The notes below the pieces were generated by a model. The model was not told where the DNA came from, made no database searches, and worked only from the letters and a program-made list of their open reading frames with translations. DNA of 64,000 nucleotides, taken from positions 3,881 to 67,880 of the forward strand of contig JANQUV010000101.1 in NCBI GenBank assembly GCA_030730585.1. Reading direction: 5' to 3'. The position numbers and the translations under genes were made by a program. Below are positions 43,443 to 53,670 of this stretch, piece by piece. Every line of letters starts with the position of its first letter. Positions within the stretch are counted from its first letter, which is position 1. This DNA is from Haliea sp. GTDB taxonomy: Bacteria > Pseudomonadota > Gammaproteobacteria > Pseudomonadales > Halieaceae.

Positions 43443-44741
43443 GTGAGTGAAGACCAAAAACCGGCGGAGTCGCCCTCGACGCGAGCTCCTGATGCTGGCT
43501 CGGCAGAGCCAGCGCATGAGCGCATCGAAAGCTCAGAGCAAAAACTTGAACAACAGCCCGAGCAAAAGCCCGAGCAAAAGTCTGACCAAAAGCCTGACCA
43601 AAAGTCCGAGCGAGCGCCGAAACCGGCGGCAGAGGCAGCACAAAAAGCTGCGCCCGAGTCACGTTCTTCTAAACGTTCCGGTGGCGGCATTGCCTGGTTG
43701 TCCCTGCTGCTAGTGGTTGCTCTGGGTGTAGCTGCGGCTTGGTTTTTGCTGCAGGCGCAAGCCAGGGAAGTCGCGCTGCTCGAGCGCTTGGCAGATCTTG
43801 AGCGGGCTGGTTCCGCAAGCTCAGCCGTGATGGTGGATGACTCCGCCATCCGTGCTGAGTTGGGTGCCTTGGAAAGTAGTCTGCAGCAGTCTATTGACCA
43901 ACGTGTTGCGGTTTTGCAACCGCGTCTGCAAAGCCAGTTGGGTTCGCTGCAGGAGCAGGGCTCGCGGCTACAGGCGTTGGAGACGCAGTTGGCTGAGCAG
44001 CGCGCCGAGCTGGCGCAGCTGCGTGGCGGTGACCGCGATAGCTGGCTCTTGGCTGAAGTGGAATATTTGCTGCGTTTGGCCAACCAGCGGCTCATTATGG
44101 CCGGCGATGTCGAGTCGGCTCAGCGTCTGTTACACAGTGCAGATGGTATTTTGCGCCAACTCGACAGTGTGGGTTTGTATCCGGTGCGCGCTGCAGTGGC
44201 CGATGAACTCGCGATGTTGCGCGCATTGCCGCAGTTGGACGTAGAAGGTGTGTATCTGCGTTTGGGCGCACTGGTGGATCAAGTGGCGGCGCTGGTAATT
44301 TTTGAGCTGCCGGAACGTGTGGGTGAGCTCGAAGCAACACCGGCTGACAGTTGGCAACAACGTTTGCAGCAGGGCTACCAGCAAGCGCTGGCAACCTTAT
44401 CCAGTTATATCGTGGTGCGGCGCCGTGAGGTGCCTGTAGAGGCCCTGGTCGACCCACAATGGGAAGGCCTGTTGCGGCAGAATCTGGTGATGTTGTTGCA
44501 GCAAGCCCAAGTTGCGCTGTTGTCGGGCAATCAACCGTTGTATGAGGCCAGCTTGCAGCGCGCCCGGGGTTGGTTGATGGAGTTTTTTCTCGCCGATGAG
44601 GCGGCCGCAACGGCTGCGGTAAGGGAGTTGGATGATCTCACCGACGAGGTGATCGCCGTACCCTTGCCTGATATTTCAGCTTCTTTAGTAGCGCTGAAGA
44701 CGTATACCGAACCGCGCCTGCAGCGCAACGGGACACCGTAA
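43443..44741 (+). CDS. hemX: HemX family membrane protein (putative uroporphyrinogen-III C-methyltransferase)
   Basis: A 432-residue HemX protein. A highly charged cytoplasmic N-terminus (residues 1-77) with E/D-Q-K-P/S repeats leads to a single membrane helix (GIAWLSLLLVVALGVAAAWF, about 80-99). A periplasmic coiled coil (about 105-200) and the conserved region WLLAEVEYLLRLANQRL follow. Despite the annotation name, methyltransferase activity is not supported by the sequence; no SAM-binding CobA domain is visible. Start is GTG 43443 right after the hemD stop. It is 3 bases ahead of hemY. Confidence 0.88.
   Translation: MSEDQKPAESPSTRAPDAGSAEPAHERIESSEQKLEQQPEQKPEQKSDQKPDQKSERAPKPAAEAAQKAAPESRSSKRSGGGIAWLSLLLVVALGVAAAWFLLQAQAREVALLERLADLERAGSASSAVMVDDSAIRAELGALESSLQQSIDQRVAVLQPRLQSQLGSLQEQGSRLQALETQLAEQRAELAQLRGGDRDSWLLAEVEYLLRLANQRLIMAGDVESAQRLLHSADGILRQLDSVGLYPVRAAVADELAMLRALPQLDVEGVYLRLGALVDQVAALVIFELPERVGELEATPADSWQQRLQQGYQQALATLSSYIVVRRREVPVEALVDPQWEGLLRQNLVMLLQQAQVALLSGNQPLYEASLQRARGWLMEFFLADEAAATAAVRELDDLTDEVIAVPLPDISASLVALKTYTEPRLQRNGTP
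43560..43607 (+). repeat. 12-base imperfect tandem repeat inside hemX
   Basis: Four 12-base units of pattern GA(G/C)CAAAAG(C/T)C(C/T) encode EQKP, EQKS, DQKP and DQKS (residues 40-55) in the N-terminal cytoplasmic part of HemX. Confidence 0.85.
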
Positions 44742-44744
44742 GCT

Positions 44745-45974
44745 ATGCGTGGCCTGTTGATATTGGCACTGTTGGCTCTGTTGCTGGGAGTGGGGATAGT
44801 TGCGCTGATCGAAAACCACCCGGGTTATGTGCTGGTGGCGTACGGTCAATACACGGTGGAAACCAGCCTCTGGGTGGGGCTGGTGTTGCTAGCCGTGTTC
44901 GTGACACTGCTCTATCTGCTAATCGGTTTACTGCGCAAGGTGTTCAGCGGGCAGCGTTCTGTTGCGGGTTGGCTCGGCCAACGCAAGGCGCGCCGCGCCG
45001 CACGGCTGACCCACCGAGGCTTGATCAGTTTCATTGAGGGCAATTGGGTGCGAGCGCGTAGCCAGCTGCTTAGCGGCGCTGCTCACAGTGAAGTGCCATT
45101 ACTGAATTATCTGACGGCCGCCCGGGCCAGTTTCCAGCTGGATGAGCCGGATAAAATGCGCGAGTACCTGGGCATTGCGGAACAGGCGAATGCCGATGCC
45201 GGAATTGCTGTAGCGTTGACTCAGGCAGAATTGAAGCTGCAAGGGGGGCACTTTGAGCAGGCGGTGGCAACCTTGGAGCGTGCGCGCCGCAATGCCGGCC
45301 GCCATCCTCATGTTTTGAAGCTGCTGCACAGCGCCTATCGCGGCCTTGAAGACTGGGATGCGTTGCTGAAATTACTGCCCGAGCTGCGCAAGCATGGTGT
45401 TCTGCCAGATGATTCACTACTGGAGCTTGAGCGCAGCGCTCACACGCGTTTGCTTGAGCGCTGCGCGACTGCTGACGGCGATGGTGCGGCCGCAGCGCTC
45501 CAGCAATGCTGGGAGGCGATGCCGGCATCGCTGCGCCAAAACAAGGCCATCCTGCGCAATTACGTCGGCCACCTTATTCGCGCCAAGGATTTTATGGCAG
45601 CGGCGAAGCTTGTCCAGCGGGCATTGAAGCAGGAGTGGGACGGAGATTTGGTGCGCTTGTTCGGTTACGTAGAGTTGCCCGATGCAGGCCGCCAACTCGC
45701 TCAGGCAGAGGCGTGGTTGACCGATCATCCACGTGATCATCAGTTACTGCTTACGCTGGGCAGGCTGGCGTGCCGTCATCAGCTGTGGGGCAAGGCGCGG
45801 GATTATTTTGAAGGCAGCTATCGTCAGCGGCATACGTCCGAGACGTGCGCGGAGCTGGGCCGTCTGCTGGCAGCGCTTGGTGAAGACAAAGACAGCGCTC
45901 TGTATTTTCGCGAGGGGCTGTTGTTACGGGAAAAGACCCTGCCTGTGCTGCCGGCGCCGCAAAAGTCCGACTAG
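44745..45974 (+). CDS. hemY: HemY family protein (haem biosynthesis-associated TPR membrane protein)
   Basis: A 409-residue inner-membrane protein with two N-terminal membrane helices (about 2-22 and 40-62), the HemY_N region ([19 protein letters not shown]) and TPR-like repeats in the C-terminal two thirds ([20 protein letters not shown] and others). The gammaproteobacterial HemY is unrelated to the Bacillus protoporphyrinogen oxidase of the same name; its biochemical role is unclear. It is the last gene of the hemCDXY operon and its 3' end overlaps convergent ubiD by four bases. Confidence 0.92.
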   Translation: MRGLLILALLALLLGVGIVALIENHPGYVLVAYGQYTVETSLWVGLVLLAVFVTLLYLLIGLLRKVFSGQRSVAGWLGQRKARRAARLTHRGLISFIEGNWVRARSQLLSGAAHSEVPLLNYLTAARASFQLDEPDKMREYLGIAEQANADAGIAVALTQAELKLQGGHFEQAVATLERARRNAGRHPHVLKLLHSAYRGLEDWDALLKLLPELRKHGVLPDDSLLELERSAHTRLLERCATADGDGAAAALQQCWEAMPASLRQNKAILRNYVGHLIRAKDFMAAAKLVQRALKQEWDGDLVRLFGYVELPDAGRQLAQAEAWLTDHPRDHQLLLTLGRLACRHQLWGKARDYFEGSYRQRHTSETCAELGRLLAALGEDKDSALYFREGLLLREKTLPVLPAPQKSD

Positions 45975-47482
45975 AGCTCGCGGTCACCACCAGGTAGATT
46001 GATTCCCAATTCGCTCCACAACGTGTCTATGCGCGCTTTTACCTCGCTGCTCATGGCGATGGGGCTGCCCCATTCACGGGTGGTTTCGCCGGGCCACTTG
46101 TTGGTGGCGTCGAAACCGACCTTGGATCCCAGGCCTGCTACAGGTGAAGCAAAGTCGAGATAGTCTATCGGCGTGTTGTCGATGAATACGCTATCGCGCT
46201 GGGGGTCCATACGGGTCGTCATAGCCCAGATTACATCCTGCCAATTTCGCGCATTGACGTCGTCGTCGGTGACAATCACAAATTTGGTGTACATAAACTG
46301 GCGCAAAAACGACCAGACGCCCAACATGACGCGCTTGGCGTGGCCGGGATATTCCTTGCGTATGGTGACAATAGCCATACGGTAGGAGCAGCCTTCGGGT
46401 GGCAAGTAAAAATCCACAATCTCGGGAAACTGTTTTTGTAGAATGGGCACAAACACTTCGTTCAGTGCCAGCCCCAGAATCGCCGGCTCGTCTGGGGGCC
46501 GCCCGGTATAGGTGCTGTGATAGATAGGGTTTTCACGATGGGTAATTGCTTCCACCGTAAACACCGGAAAGCGTTCGACTTCGTTGTAGTAGCCCGTATG
46601 GTCGCCAAAGGGGCCCTCATCGGCCATTTCCCCAGGCTCAAGGTAGCCTTCAAGAATAAATTCGGCGCTGGCCGGTACCTGCAGCCCGTGTTGCCGGCAG
46701 CCGTCGGTATAACATTCGGTCAGTTCGGTCTTGGCGCCCCGTAACAGGCCCGCGAATGCATATTCGGACAGGCTGTCCGGAACGGGTGTAACCGCGCCCA
46801 GTGTCGTTGCGGGGTCGGCGCCCAAGGCAATCGCCACGGGGTAACGCTGCCCCGGGTGCTGTAGTTGCCAGTCGCGAAAGTCCAATGCACCGCCGCGGTG
46901 CGACAACCAGCGCAGAATCAGCTTGTTGCGAGCGATCAACTGCATGCGGTAGATGCCAAGATTTTGCCGGGTTTTGTTTGGGCCGCGAGTGATCACCAGC
47001 GGCCAGGTGACCAGTGGGCCGGCATCCCCTGGCCAGCAGGTTTGAATGGGCAATTGGTACAAGTCGACGTCGTCGCCGCTCTTGGCGTGGAATTGGCAGG
47101 GCGCGTTGCGGACCAGCTTGGGCCCCATATTCATGACTTGCTTGAGCAACGGTGCTTTTTCCCAGGCATCGCGCAGCCCCTTGGGCGGATCAGGCTGACG
47201 CAGGTAGGCGAGAATCTCGCCAATCTCACGCAGTGCCTTGACGTTTTCCGCGCCCATGCCCAGGGCCACGCGGGTTTGCGTGCCAAACAGGTTGACCAGA
47301 ACGGGAATGTTGCTGCCTTTGGGGTTCTCGAAGAGCAGGGCGGGGCCGCCAGCACGCAGGGTGCGGTCGGCAATTTCAGTCATTTCCAGATAGGGGTCAA
47401 CTTCCTGGTGAATGCGCACCAGTTCCCCGCGCTGTTCCAGTGCGGTAATGAATTCGCGGAGGTCTTTATAGGCAGTAGTCAC
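45971..47482 (-). CDS. ubiD: 4-hydroxy-3-polyprenylbenzoate decarboxylase UbiD
   Basis: A 503-residue prenylated-FMN-dependent decarboxylase of ubiquinone synthesis. Recognisable features are the N-terminal [36 protein letters not shown] (prFMN/metal-binding Arg/Asn region), and the C-terminal [16 protein letters not shown]. The active-site E-R-E type residues lie in the [20 protein letters not shown] region, which is intact. Length is typical (E. coli 497). It lies 81 bases after rho on the same strand, separated by a hairpin. Confidence 0.95.
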   Translation of the reverse strand: MTTAYKDLREFITALEQRGELVRIHQEVDPYLEMTEIADRTLRAGGPALLFENPKGSNIPVLVNLFGTQTRVALGMGAENVKALREIGEILAYLRQPDPPKGLRDAWEKAPLLKQVMNMGPKLVRNAPCQFHAKSGDDVDLYQLPIQTCWPGDAGPLVTWPLVITRGPNKTRQNLGIYRMQLIARNKLILRWLSHRGGALDFRDWQLQHPGQRYPVAIALGADPATTLGAVTPVPDSLSEYAFAGLLRGAKTELTECYTDGCRQHGLQVPASAEFILEGYLEPGEMADEGPFGDHTGYYNEVERFPVFTVEAITHRENPIYHSTYTGRPPDEPAILGLALNEVFVPILQKQFPEIVDFYLPPEGCSYRMAIVTIRKEYPGHAKRVMLGVWSFLRQFMYTKFVIVTDDDVNARNWQDVIWAMTTRMDPQRDSVFIDNTPIDYLDFASPVAGLGSKVGFDATNKWPGETTREWGSPIAMSSEVKARIDTLWSELGINLPGGDREL

Positions 47483-47531
47483 GGGCTGTCCTGGCTGGCG
47501 GCTTTGGCGAGAGGACAGTATAGCGTGCTCT

Positions 47532-47553
47532 GGGGCCGGCCTACGCCGGCCCC
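47532..47553 (-). terminator. Strong hairpin between rho and ubiD
   Basis: GGGGCCGGC-(4)-GCCGGCCCC is a perfect 9-base-pair stem located 11 bases after the rho stop codon. On the minus strand no T-tract follows, so it may be a partial or Rho-assisted terminator. Confidence 0.5.
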
Positions 47554-47563
47554 GGATTAACTT

Positions 47564-48832
47564 TTATTTGCGCTTCATGGACATGAAGAACTCGTCGTTA
47601 GTCTTGGTGTCCCTGAGCTTGTCGAGCAAGAATTCAATGGCAGGGCCGTCTTCCATGCTGTGCAGCAGCTTGCGTAGAATCCACATGCGCTGCAGCTCTT
47701 CTTCGCCGGTGAGCAGTTCTTCCCTGCGAGTGCCGGAGCGGCGGATGTTGATGGCGGGGTAGACGCGCTTCTCAGCAATTTTGCGGTCGAGGTGCAGCTC
47801 CATATTACCGGTGCCCTTGAACTCCTCGTAGATGACCTCGTCCATCTTTGAACCGGTGTCGACCAAGGCGGTAGCGATAATTGACAGGCTGCCGCCCTCT
47901 TCAATGTTGCGTGCCGCACCAAAGAAACGTTTGGGACGCTCTAGCGCGTGGGCATCAACACCACCTGTCAGTACTTTGCCGGAACTGGGTACTACGGTGT
48001 TGTAGGCGCGGGCGAGGCGAGTGATGGAGTCGAGCAGAATCACCACGTCACGTTTGTGCTCGACCAGGCGCTTGGCCTTCTCGATGACCATATCGGCCAC
48101 CTGCACGTGCCGCGAGGGTGGCTCGTCGAAGGTAGATGCCACCACTTCCGCGCCGCGTATACCCACGGTGCGCTGCATGTCGGTGACTTCTTCCGGACGT
48201 TCGTCTATTAACAAGACGATGATGTAGCACTCGGGATTGTTGGTCAGAATCGCCTGCGCGATGCTCTGCATAATGACGGTTTTACCCGCTTTGGGCGGTG
48301 CTACCAGCAAACCGCGCTGGCCCTTGCCAATCGGTGCAACCAGGTCGATGACGCGGCCAATCAGATCCTCGGTGCTGCCGTTGCCTTTTTCCAGCGTCAG
48401 ACGCTTGTCGGCAAACAGCGGAGTGAGGTTTTCGAAGAGAATTTTGTGTTTGGCGTTTTCTGGCCGGTTGAAATTGATCTCGTCCACTTTGAGTAGAGCG
48501 AAGTAACGCTCGCTGTCCTTCGGGGGGCGTATTTTTCCGGAGATACTGTCGCCCGTACGCAAGTTGAAGCGGCGGATCTGGCTGGGCGAGACGTAAATGT
48601 CGTCGGGCCCGGCGAGGTAAGAGCTGTCTGAGGATCTTAGAAAACCAAAGCCATCTTGCAGGATTTCCAGGACACCATCGCCGTAGATATCCTCGCCACT
48701 TTTTGCATGGCGTTTGAGGACCGCAAAGATGATGTCTTGCTTACGGGACCTGGCCATATTTTCGAGGCCGATCTCCTTGGCAATATCAATCAATTCCTGC
48801 GTGGATTTGGTTTTAAGGTCGGTTAGATTCAT
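47564..48832 (-). CDS. rho: Transcription termination factor Rho
   Basis: A 422-residue hexameric RNA-dependent ATPase. The N-terminal Rho_N domain and the RNA-binding cold-shock-like domain ([20 protein letters not shown], about 62-81) precede the RecA-like core with Walker [14 protein letters not shown], the Q-loop [13 protein letters not shown] and the R-loop [12 protein letters not shown]. Length is almost the same as E. coli (419). The 246-base gap to trxA probably holds its leader and autoregulatory region; a GNRA-capped hairpin (48888-48901) is the only element I can see there. Confidence 0.97.
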   Translation of the reverse strand: MNLTDLKTKSTQELIDIAKEIGLENMARSRKQDIIFAVLKRHAKSGEDIYGDGVLEILQDGFGFLRSSDSSYLAGPDDIYVSPSQIRRFNLRTGDSISGKIRPPKDSERYFALLKVDEINFNRPENAKHKILFENLTPLFADKRLTLEKGNGSTEDLIGRVIDLVAPIGKGQRGLLVAPPKAGKTVIMQSIAQAILTNNPECYIIVLLIDERPEEVTDMQRTVGIRGAEVVASTFDEPPSRHVQVADMVIEKAKRLVEHKRDVVILLDSITRLARAYNTVVPSSGKVLTGGVDAHALERPKRFFGAARNIEEGGSLSIIATALVDTGSKMDEVIYEEFKGTGNMELHLDRKIAEKRVYPAINIRRSGTRREELLTGEEELQRMWILRKLLHSMEDGPAIEFLLDKLRDTKTNDEFFMSMKRK

Positions 48833-49078
48833 AGAGGAGCGCTGAGTTGTTGTTCAGGGAAGACGTTCAATGCAAACAGGCGTACCGCCGGGAAACCGGC
48901 TAGAAGCGTCGAGGATGCAGCGTTAAATCGTTGGGTGGCAGAGTTATTATCGCGACACGGGGCCGTGCAACAAGAGAGAATGTAGCACGCTGGGTTGGGG
49001 GCGTCTAGCGTTTTTGCGGCTTGCTGCCAGCCATGCCATAGCGTGCAAGAACAGACAGGAAAGCCGCATTGCTGCAGC

Positions 49079-49405
49079 TCAGACGACCTCTTTTATGAAT
49101 TCGATGAGTTGGCTCTTGGACAGTGCACCGACTTTGGTGGCTTCTGCACTGCCGCCTTTGAACAGGATCAGCGTGGGTATTCCGCGAATGCCGAACTTGG
49201 GTGGAATGTCCGGGTTGGCATCCACGTCTACTTTGCATACTTTGAGTTTGCCGGCGTATTCACTGGCGATCTCGTCCAGGACCGGCGCGATCATTTTGCA
49301 CGGGCCGCACCACTCTGCCCAGAAATCGACGAGTACCGGCAGGTCGGCGCTTAAGACGTCGGCATCAAAACTTGCGTCGCTGACGTGTACGATGTGTTCG
49401 CTCAT
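49079..49405 (-). CDS. trxA: Thioredoxin TrxA
   Basis: A 108-residue thioredoxin with the redox motif WCGPC (C33, C36) in a standard [20 protein letters not shown] context and the cis-proline loop RGIPTLILF. It is a general cytosolic disulfide reductase. ATG 49405 gives [13 protein letters not shown]; the longer open frame is not coding. The trxA-rho gene order is conserved in gammaproteobacteria. Confidence 0.96.
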   Translation of the reverse strand: MSEHIVHVSDASFDADVLSADLPVLVDFWAEWCGPCKMIAPVLDEIASEYAGKLKVCKVDVDANPDIPPKFGIRGIPTLILFKGGSAEATKVGALSKSQLIEFIKEVV

Positions 49406-49555
49406 GGTGCTCTCCAGTTGCTGTGGCGTTGTGACGGCAGCGCAGTTGCTGCGGTTCACCGCCTAACGGTGAGGCACAATGATACCATTGGGTTTTGCGC
49501 GTACAACCGTCGTTCGGGAGTTTTTCGTTATGACCTTATACCTGATGCTCAGGTG

Positions 49556-49837
49556 ATGACAGTGGTATCGGGCTGGACGGTGTACTTACTGCGTTGTGCT
49601 GATGGCAGCCTGTATACCGGAGTGACCGTTGATCTGCAGCGGCGGCTGGCGCAGCACAACGGCGAGCGCGCAGGTGGGCCACGTTATACCCGGGGGCGTC
49701 GTCCTGTCGCGTTGATCTGGGCAGAGCCGGCAATTGACCGCTCGGAGGCGCAGCGGCGCGAGGCTGAGGTCAAGCGCTGGCCGCGGAAGGCTAAATTGGC
49801 GCTGTCCATGGGTGTGGCACTCAGCCTGCCGGGGTGA
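49556..49837 (+). CDS. GIY-YIG domain protein (UPF0213/YhbQ-like)
   Basis: A 93-residue single-domain GIY-YIG protein. The motif appears as VYLLRCADGSLYTGVTVDLQ (residues about 9-28), with the catalytic Arg in LQRRLAQHN and the conserved Glu in RREAEVKRWPR. Free-standing members (YhbQ/UPF0213) are small nucleases of unclear biological role. The last 17 bases overlap the 3' end of the convergent ABC-F gene. The start codon is uncertain: ATG 49556 is preceded by a weak AGG. Confidence 0.85.
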   Translation: MTVVSGWTVYLLRCADGSLYTGVTVDLQRRLAQHNGERAGGPRYTRGRRPVALIWAEPAIDRSEAQRREAEVKRWPRKAKLALSMGVALSLPG

Positions 49838-51719
49838 GCGTCTCCAGCTCTTCTTGCTGTGCCAGCCATTGCTCCTCAAGCAGCGCCTGCTGCGCCTTCA
49901 ATGCGCCTTCTTCCCGCACCAGGTCAGCCAGTTCGCGGGTGCTGCTTTCGGTATAGACCGCGGGGTCTGCCAGGCGTGCTTGCAGCACTGCCAAGGCCTG
50001 TTCCGCTTGCGCCAGAGCCTTTTCCGTTTGCACGATTTCGCGTTGCAAGGGGCGTAAGCGCTCGCGCTCCGCAGCCGCTTGTTGCCGACGCACCTTAGCG
50101 GATAACTCCGGCCCGCCTGGTGCCGGACTGGCTGCGGTATCGCTGGTTCGGTAACTGCCAAGAATCCACTTTTCGTAGGCTCGCAGGTCGTCTTCGTACT
50201 CTTCAACCACGCCATCGTGCACCAGCAGCAGCTCGTCAGCCGTGTTGCGCAGTAAATGGCGGTCGTGGCTGACCAGAATTAACGCGCCCTCGTAGCCTTG
50301 CAGCGCCATTTCCATAGCATTGCGCATATCCAGATCAAGGTGGTTGGTGGGTTCGTCCAGCACCAGCAGGTTGGGCTTTTGCCACACCACCAGCGCCAGC
50401 GCCAGCCTGGCCTTTTCACCGCCTGAAAAAGGTGCAATCGGTTGTGTGGCTGTGTCGCCGCGAAAGTTGAAGCCGCCGAGGAAGTTGAGAATATCCTGGT
50501 CGCGCGCTTCCGGGCTGAGCCGCTGCACGTGCAGGGCGGCACTGGCCTGCAGGTCGAGCGCCTCCAGCTGTTGTTGGTCGAAATAGCCGATGCGGCAGTG
50601 CTCGCCCGCCTGGCGCGTTCCTGCCAGCAGCGGCAGGCGGCCAATGAGGCTTTTTAACAGGGTCGACTTGCCCGCGCCATTTTTGCCCAACAGGCCAATG
50701 CGTGAGCCCGGGCGGAGCATCAGGGTGACGTTTTGCAAGATGGGCTTGCCAGCGTACCCCAGGCCCGCCTCATCCAGGCGCAGTAGCGGGTCGCTGCTTT
50801 TCCCTGCCGGCGGGAACACGAAATTAAAGGGCGAGTCGATGTGCGCGGGTGCCAGCTGCTGCATACGCTCGAGCTCTTTCAACCGGCTTTGCGCCTGGCG
50901 TGCTTTGGTCGCTTTGTAGCGAAAGCGGCGTACAAAATCTTCAACATGGGCGATGCGCTGCTGTTGTTTTTCGAAGCTCGCTTGCTGATTGGCGAGCATT
51001 TCCGCGCGCAAGCGTTCGTAGTCGGAGTAGTTGCCCTTCCAGGACTGCAGCTGTTCGCTCTCTATGCTGAGAATGCGTTCGCAGGTTGCATCGATAAAAT
51101 CCCGGTCATGGGAAATCATCAGCAGGGTTCCCGGGTAGGCCTGTAGCCACTGCTCCAACCACAGTGTGGCGTCCAGATCCAGGTGGTTGGTCGGCTCGTC
51201 CAGCAACAGCATGTCCGAAGGGGTCATTAAAGCGCGGGCCAGGTTCAGGCGAATGCGCCAGCCGCCTGAGAAGTCGCTTACGGGCCGGGTTGCGGCATCG
51301 GGTGCAAAGCCTAGGCCTTGCAGTAAACGCTGTACGCGGTTTTCGATGCTGTAGCCGTCGGCTTCTTCCATCTTGCTGTGCAGGGCCGCAGCACGTTGAA
51401 AGTCACCGCTGCCTTCCGCGGCTTCGAGCTCAGCGCAAAGGCTTGCGAGGCGGGCGTCACCCTGGAGAACGTAGCGTCCAGCTGTTTCTTCAGTGGTCGC
51501 CACTTCTTGCGCCATATGCGCCAAGCGCAGATTGTTCATACCCTCAATGGCGCCGGCGTCCGCCTGCAACCTGCCCATCAGCATGGAGAACAGGCTCGAC
51601 TTGCCACTGCCATTGGCGCCGATCAAGGCCAGTTTTTGCCCCGGTTGCAGCGTAACATTGGCGCCCTGGAGCAACAGCTTGCTGCCCCGGCGCAATTCTA
51701 TGTCGCGTAGTATGATCAT
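49821..51719 (-). CDS. yheS: ABC-F family ATPase YheS-like (ribosome-associated)
   Basis: A 632-residue protein with two ABC ATPase domains and no membrane segments. The first has Walker A GANGSGKSS and signature FSGGWRIRLNLARAL; the second has GKNGAGKSTLL and FSGGEKARLALALVVW. Both have DEPTNHLDL Walker B regions, and there is a linker of about 80 residues (the P-site tRNA interaction motif in ABC-F proteins). Architecture and length match YheS (637 residues), which is thought to relieve ribosome stalling. A coiled-coil C-terminal extension (about 545-632) is present. Start ATG 51719 gives MIILRDIELRRGSKLLL. Confidence 0.9.
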   Translation of the reverse strand: MIILRDIELRRGSKLLLQGANVTLQPGQKLALIGANGSGKSSLFSMLMGRLQADAGAIEGMNNLRLAHMAQEVATTEETAGRYVLQGDARLASLCAELEAAEGSGDFQRAAALHSKMEEADGYSIENRVQRLLQGLGFAPDAATRPVSDFSGGWRIRLNLARALMTPSDMLLLDEPTNHLDLDATLWLEQWLQAYPGTLLMISHDRDFIDATCERILSIESEQLQSWKGNYSDYERLRAEMLANQQASFEKQQQRIAHVEDFVRRFRYKATKARQAQSRLKELERMQQLAPAHIDSPFNFVFPPAGKSSDPLLRLDEAGLGYAGKPILQNVTLMLRPGSRIGLLGKNGAGKSTLLKSLIGRLPLLAGTRQAGEHCRIGYFDQQQLEALDLQASAALHVQRLSPEARDQDILNFLGGFNFRGDTATQPIAPFSGGEKARLALALVVWQKPNLLVLDEPTNHLDLDMRNAMEMALQGYEGALILVSHDRHLLRNTADELLLVHDGVVEEYEDDLRAYEKWILGSYRTSDTAASPAPGGPELSAKVRRQQAAAERERLRPLQREIVQTEKALAQAEQALAVLQARLADPAVYTESSTRELADLVREEGALKAQQALLEEQWLAQQEELETLTPAG

Positions 51720-51770
51720 TTGGCCGCGCATTCTACGCGCAGCGATTCTCTCTAACCAGCTGGAGCTGCA

Positions 51771-52259
51771 ATGAATAATCCGCTGTGGACATTCTCTGTG
51801 TATCGCTATCAACAACCGGGCGTGGCAGAGGCCTGCCTAGAGGCGCAGGATTACTGTGGAGCTGATGTAAACCTGCTGTTCTACGCGGCTTGGCTGGCCA
51901 GCCAGCAGCAGGCACTGACGCTGGCTCAGTGGCCACAGCTGGCGGCACTGGTGGCACCCTGGCGGCAGCGCGTGGTGGAGCCGCTACGTACACTGCGCCG
52001 CGACTGGCGAGATTTACCCGGGGCGCAGAGCCTCCGCCGCGAGCTGCAGGCACTGGAGCTCGCTGCCGAGGAGTCGCAGCAGGCGTCAATATGGGCTTGG
52101 CATGAGCGCTCTGCGCAGCTAGCGCCTGCCACTGAATGGGAGGCCGGTTTGTTAGCGGCACTGGACTATTTGATGCCGCCTGACGGGATAGGCAGTGTAC
52201 AGCGCAAGGCACTGTTGGAGCGGCTTTCAGCGTTGTTCGGTGGGCCGGGGGTGGCGTAG
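51771..52259 (+). CDS. TIGR02444 family protein
   Basis: A 162-residue protein with the family signature LWTFSVYRYQQPGVAEACLE followed by AQDYCGADVNLLFYAAWLA. It is largely helical, predicted cytosolic, with no known function. It is divergently transcribed from yheS, 51 bases apart; the same pairing occurs in other gammaproteobacteria and suggests a shared promoter region. No catalytic motif is visible. Confidence 0.85.
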   Translation: MNNPLWTFSVYRYQQPGVAEACLEAQDYCGADVNLLFYAAWLASQQQALTLAQWPQLAALVAPWRQRVVEPLRTLRRDWRDLPGAQSLRRELQALELAAEESQQASIWAWHERSAQLAPATEWEAGLLAALDYLMPPDGIGSVQRKALLERLSALFGGPGVA

Positions 52260-52335
52260 TGGTGGCTCGCGGTAGTATTATCTGCTGCCTGACGGTTTTG
52301 CCGCATGTTCATTTATCTGACCTATGGAACCCATT

Positions 52336-53097
52336 ATGAAGAAATACGCATTGCCGCTTGCTCTGGTCGCGACTCTGACCCTGCAAGCCTGTAACCAACA
52401 GCCTGCTCCAGAGACTGTCGACAGCGCAGCCGCCGTGACACTGGAAGACAGCAACCAGCGTTTGAGCTATGGCATCGCCTTTGGCCTTGGCCAGCGCATG
52501 GCAGCCGACGGTGTACCAATGGACGTGGATGCTTTCAGCGCAGGCCTTCGCGACGCGATGGAAGGCTCTGAGCCGCGCATGACTCAAGAAGAAATTCAGG
52601 CCGAGATGCAGGCATACCAAGAGCGGGCGATGGCTGAGCAGCAGGCGGCTATTACTGCAGCTGGTGAAGCAAATGAGGCGACATCAGCCGCTTTTTTGGC
52701 GGAAAACGGCGCTCGTGAAGGTGTTGTTACGACCGAATCTGGCCTGCAGTACGAGGTGCTGGAAGCTGGTGAAGGCGCAAGCCCCGGCGCAGATGACACC
52801 GTTGAAGTTCACTACCGCGGTACGTTGGTGGATGGCACCGAGTTCGATTCATCCTACAAGCGCGGCGAGACGGTGAGCTTTGGCGTGAGCCAGGTGATCG
52901 CGGGCTGGACTGAGGCGTTGCAGCTGATGTCACCCGGCGCCAAGTGGAAGTTGTTCATTCCGTCGGACCTGGCCTACGGCCCAGCCGGCGCGGGCAACCT
53001 GATTGGACCCAACGCAGCATTGGTGTTTGAAGTCGAGCTGGTTGCCGTGACAGCCGCCGCCGAGCAAGCGCCGGAAGCTGCTGCCGCCGAGGGCTGA
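52336..53097 (+). CDS. FKBP-type peptidyl-prolyl cis-trans isomerase, lipoprotein form (FkpA/Mip-like)
   Basis: A 253-residue periplasmic foldase. The signal sequence ends in the lipobox LQAC (MKKYALPLALVATLTLQAC), so it is probably membrane-anchored by Cys20. An N-terminal helical dimerisation domain (about 40-125) precedes the FKBP domain (about 130-235) with DDTVEVHYRGTLVDGTEFDS, VIAGWTEALQLM and the FVPSDLAYG-like IPSDLAYGP. ATG 52336 is better supplied with GGAA than ATG 52324. An acidic/Ala tail is unusual but short. It is convergent with rsd. Confidence 0.92.
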   Translation: MKKYALPLALVATLTLQACNQQPAPETVDSAAAVTLEDSNQRLSYGIAFGLGQRMAADGVPMDVDAFSAGLRDAMEGSEPRMTQEEIQAEMQAYQERAMAEQQAAITAAGEANEATSAAFLAENGAREGVVTTESGLQYEVLEAGEGASPGADDTVEVHYRGTLVDGTEFDSSYKRGETVSFGVSQVIAGWTEALQLMSPGAKWKLFIPSDLAYGPAGAGNLIGPNAALVFEVELVAVTAAAEQAPEAAAAEG

Positions 53098-53103
53098 CCT
53101 GCG

Positions 53104-53592
53104 TTAGTTCGTTCCCTCCGGCGCCGTTTGTAACTGGCGCCGGTGGTTAGTGTGGAGGCCGGCAATGAGCCGGTCCTCTAACACGAACCTTGATTCCAGC
53201 AGTTCTCCCAGTGCAGATAAATCCCTGAGTAGGGTCTCGGGATAGGGCGTACCTGAACCGTACTTTTCCTCGTAAGCCAGAATAACGTCCGTGGTATCGG
53301 CAATCTCCGGTATCAGTGCTGTGGCGAGTGTAGTGCCGCCATCGCCAAACGCCTCGGCCTCATTCAGCAGTTCCTTGTAGACTTCGAAGTGCCCCGCAGA
53401 TACGTAATCGACCAGTAGCTCACAGAGTTCACGCTGACGTCGACTGATGGCTGCAGAGCCGTCTATGTCGTCGCTGACCACAACCAGTGCGGTATACCGG
53501 GCAAGCACCGACCGGCGCTCACTGAGCCAGGCGGTCAGGAGGTTTTCAACAGCCAGAAACTGGTCTGCAGGGCTGTGACTTTGGTGTGGCAT
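53104..53592 (-). CDS. rsd: Rsd/AlgQ family anti-sigma-70 regulator
   Basis: A 162-residue all-helical protein of the Rsd/AlgQ family. Rsd binds sigma-70 in stationary phase; AlgQ in Pseudomonas affects alginate and other regulons. Typical segments are LLTAWLSERRSVLARY and LCELLVDYVSAGHFEVYKEL. It is convergent with the FKBP gene by 6 bases. The AlgZ-AlgR genes are elsewhere in the window, so AlgQ-type cross-talk is possible but unproven. Confidence 0.88.
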   Translation of the reverse strand: MPHQSHSPADQFLAVENLLTAWLSERRSVLARYTALVVVSDDIDGSAAISRRQRELCELLVDYVSAGHFEVYKELLNEAEAFGDGGTTLATALIPEIADTTDVILAYEEKYGSGTPYPETLLRDLSALGELLESRFVLEDRLIAGLHTNHRRQLQTAPEGTN

Positions 53593-53670
53593 AGGGTGTG
53601 CTCTTGAGCAAAGGCTGTGTAGCCACTATAGCGACAGGCTACTGCGTGCCGCAAGCACAGCTCGAGAACA

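Noticed and set aside
46865-47560. 231-codon plus-strand open frame
   Set aside because: Antisense to ubiD, with no conserved motif.
53118-53143. Inverted repeat CCGGCGCC/GGCGCCGG as terminator of the FKBP gene
   Set aside because: It lies inside the 3' coding part of rsd and has no T-tract; it may be only GC-rich coding sequence.
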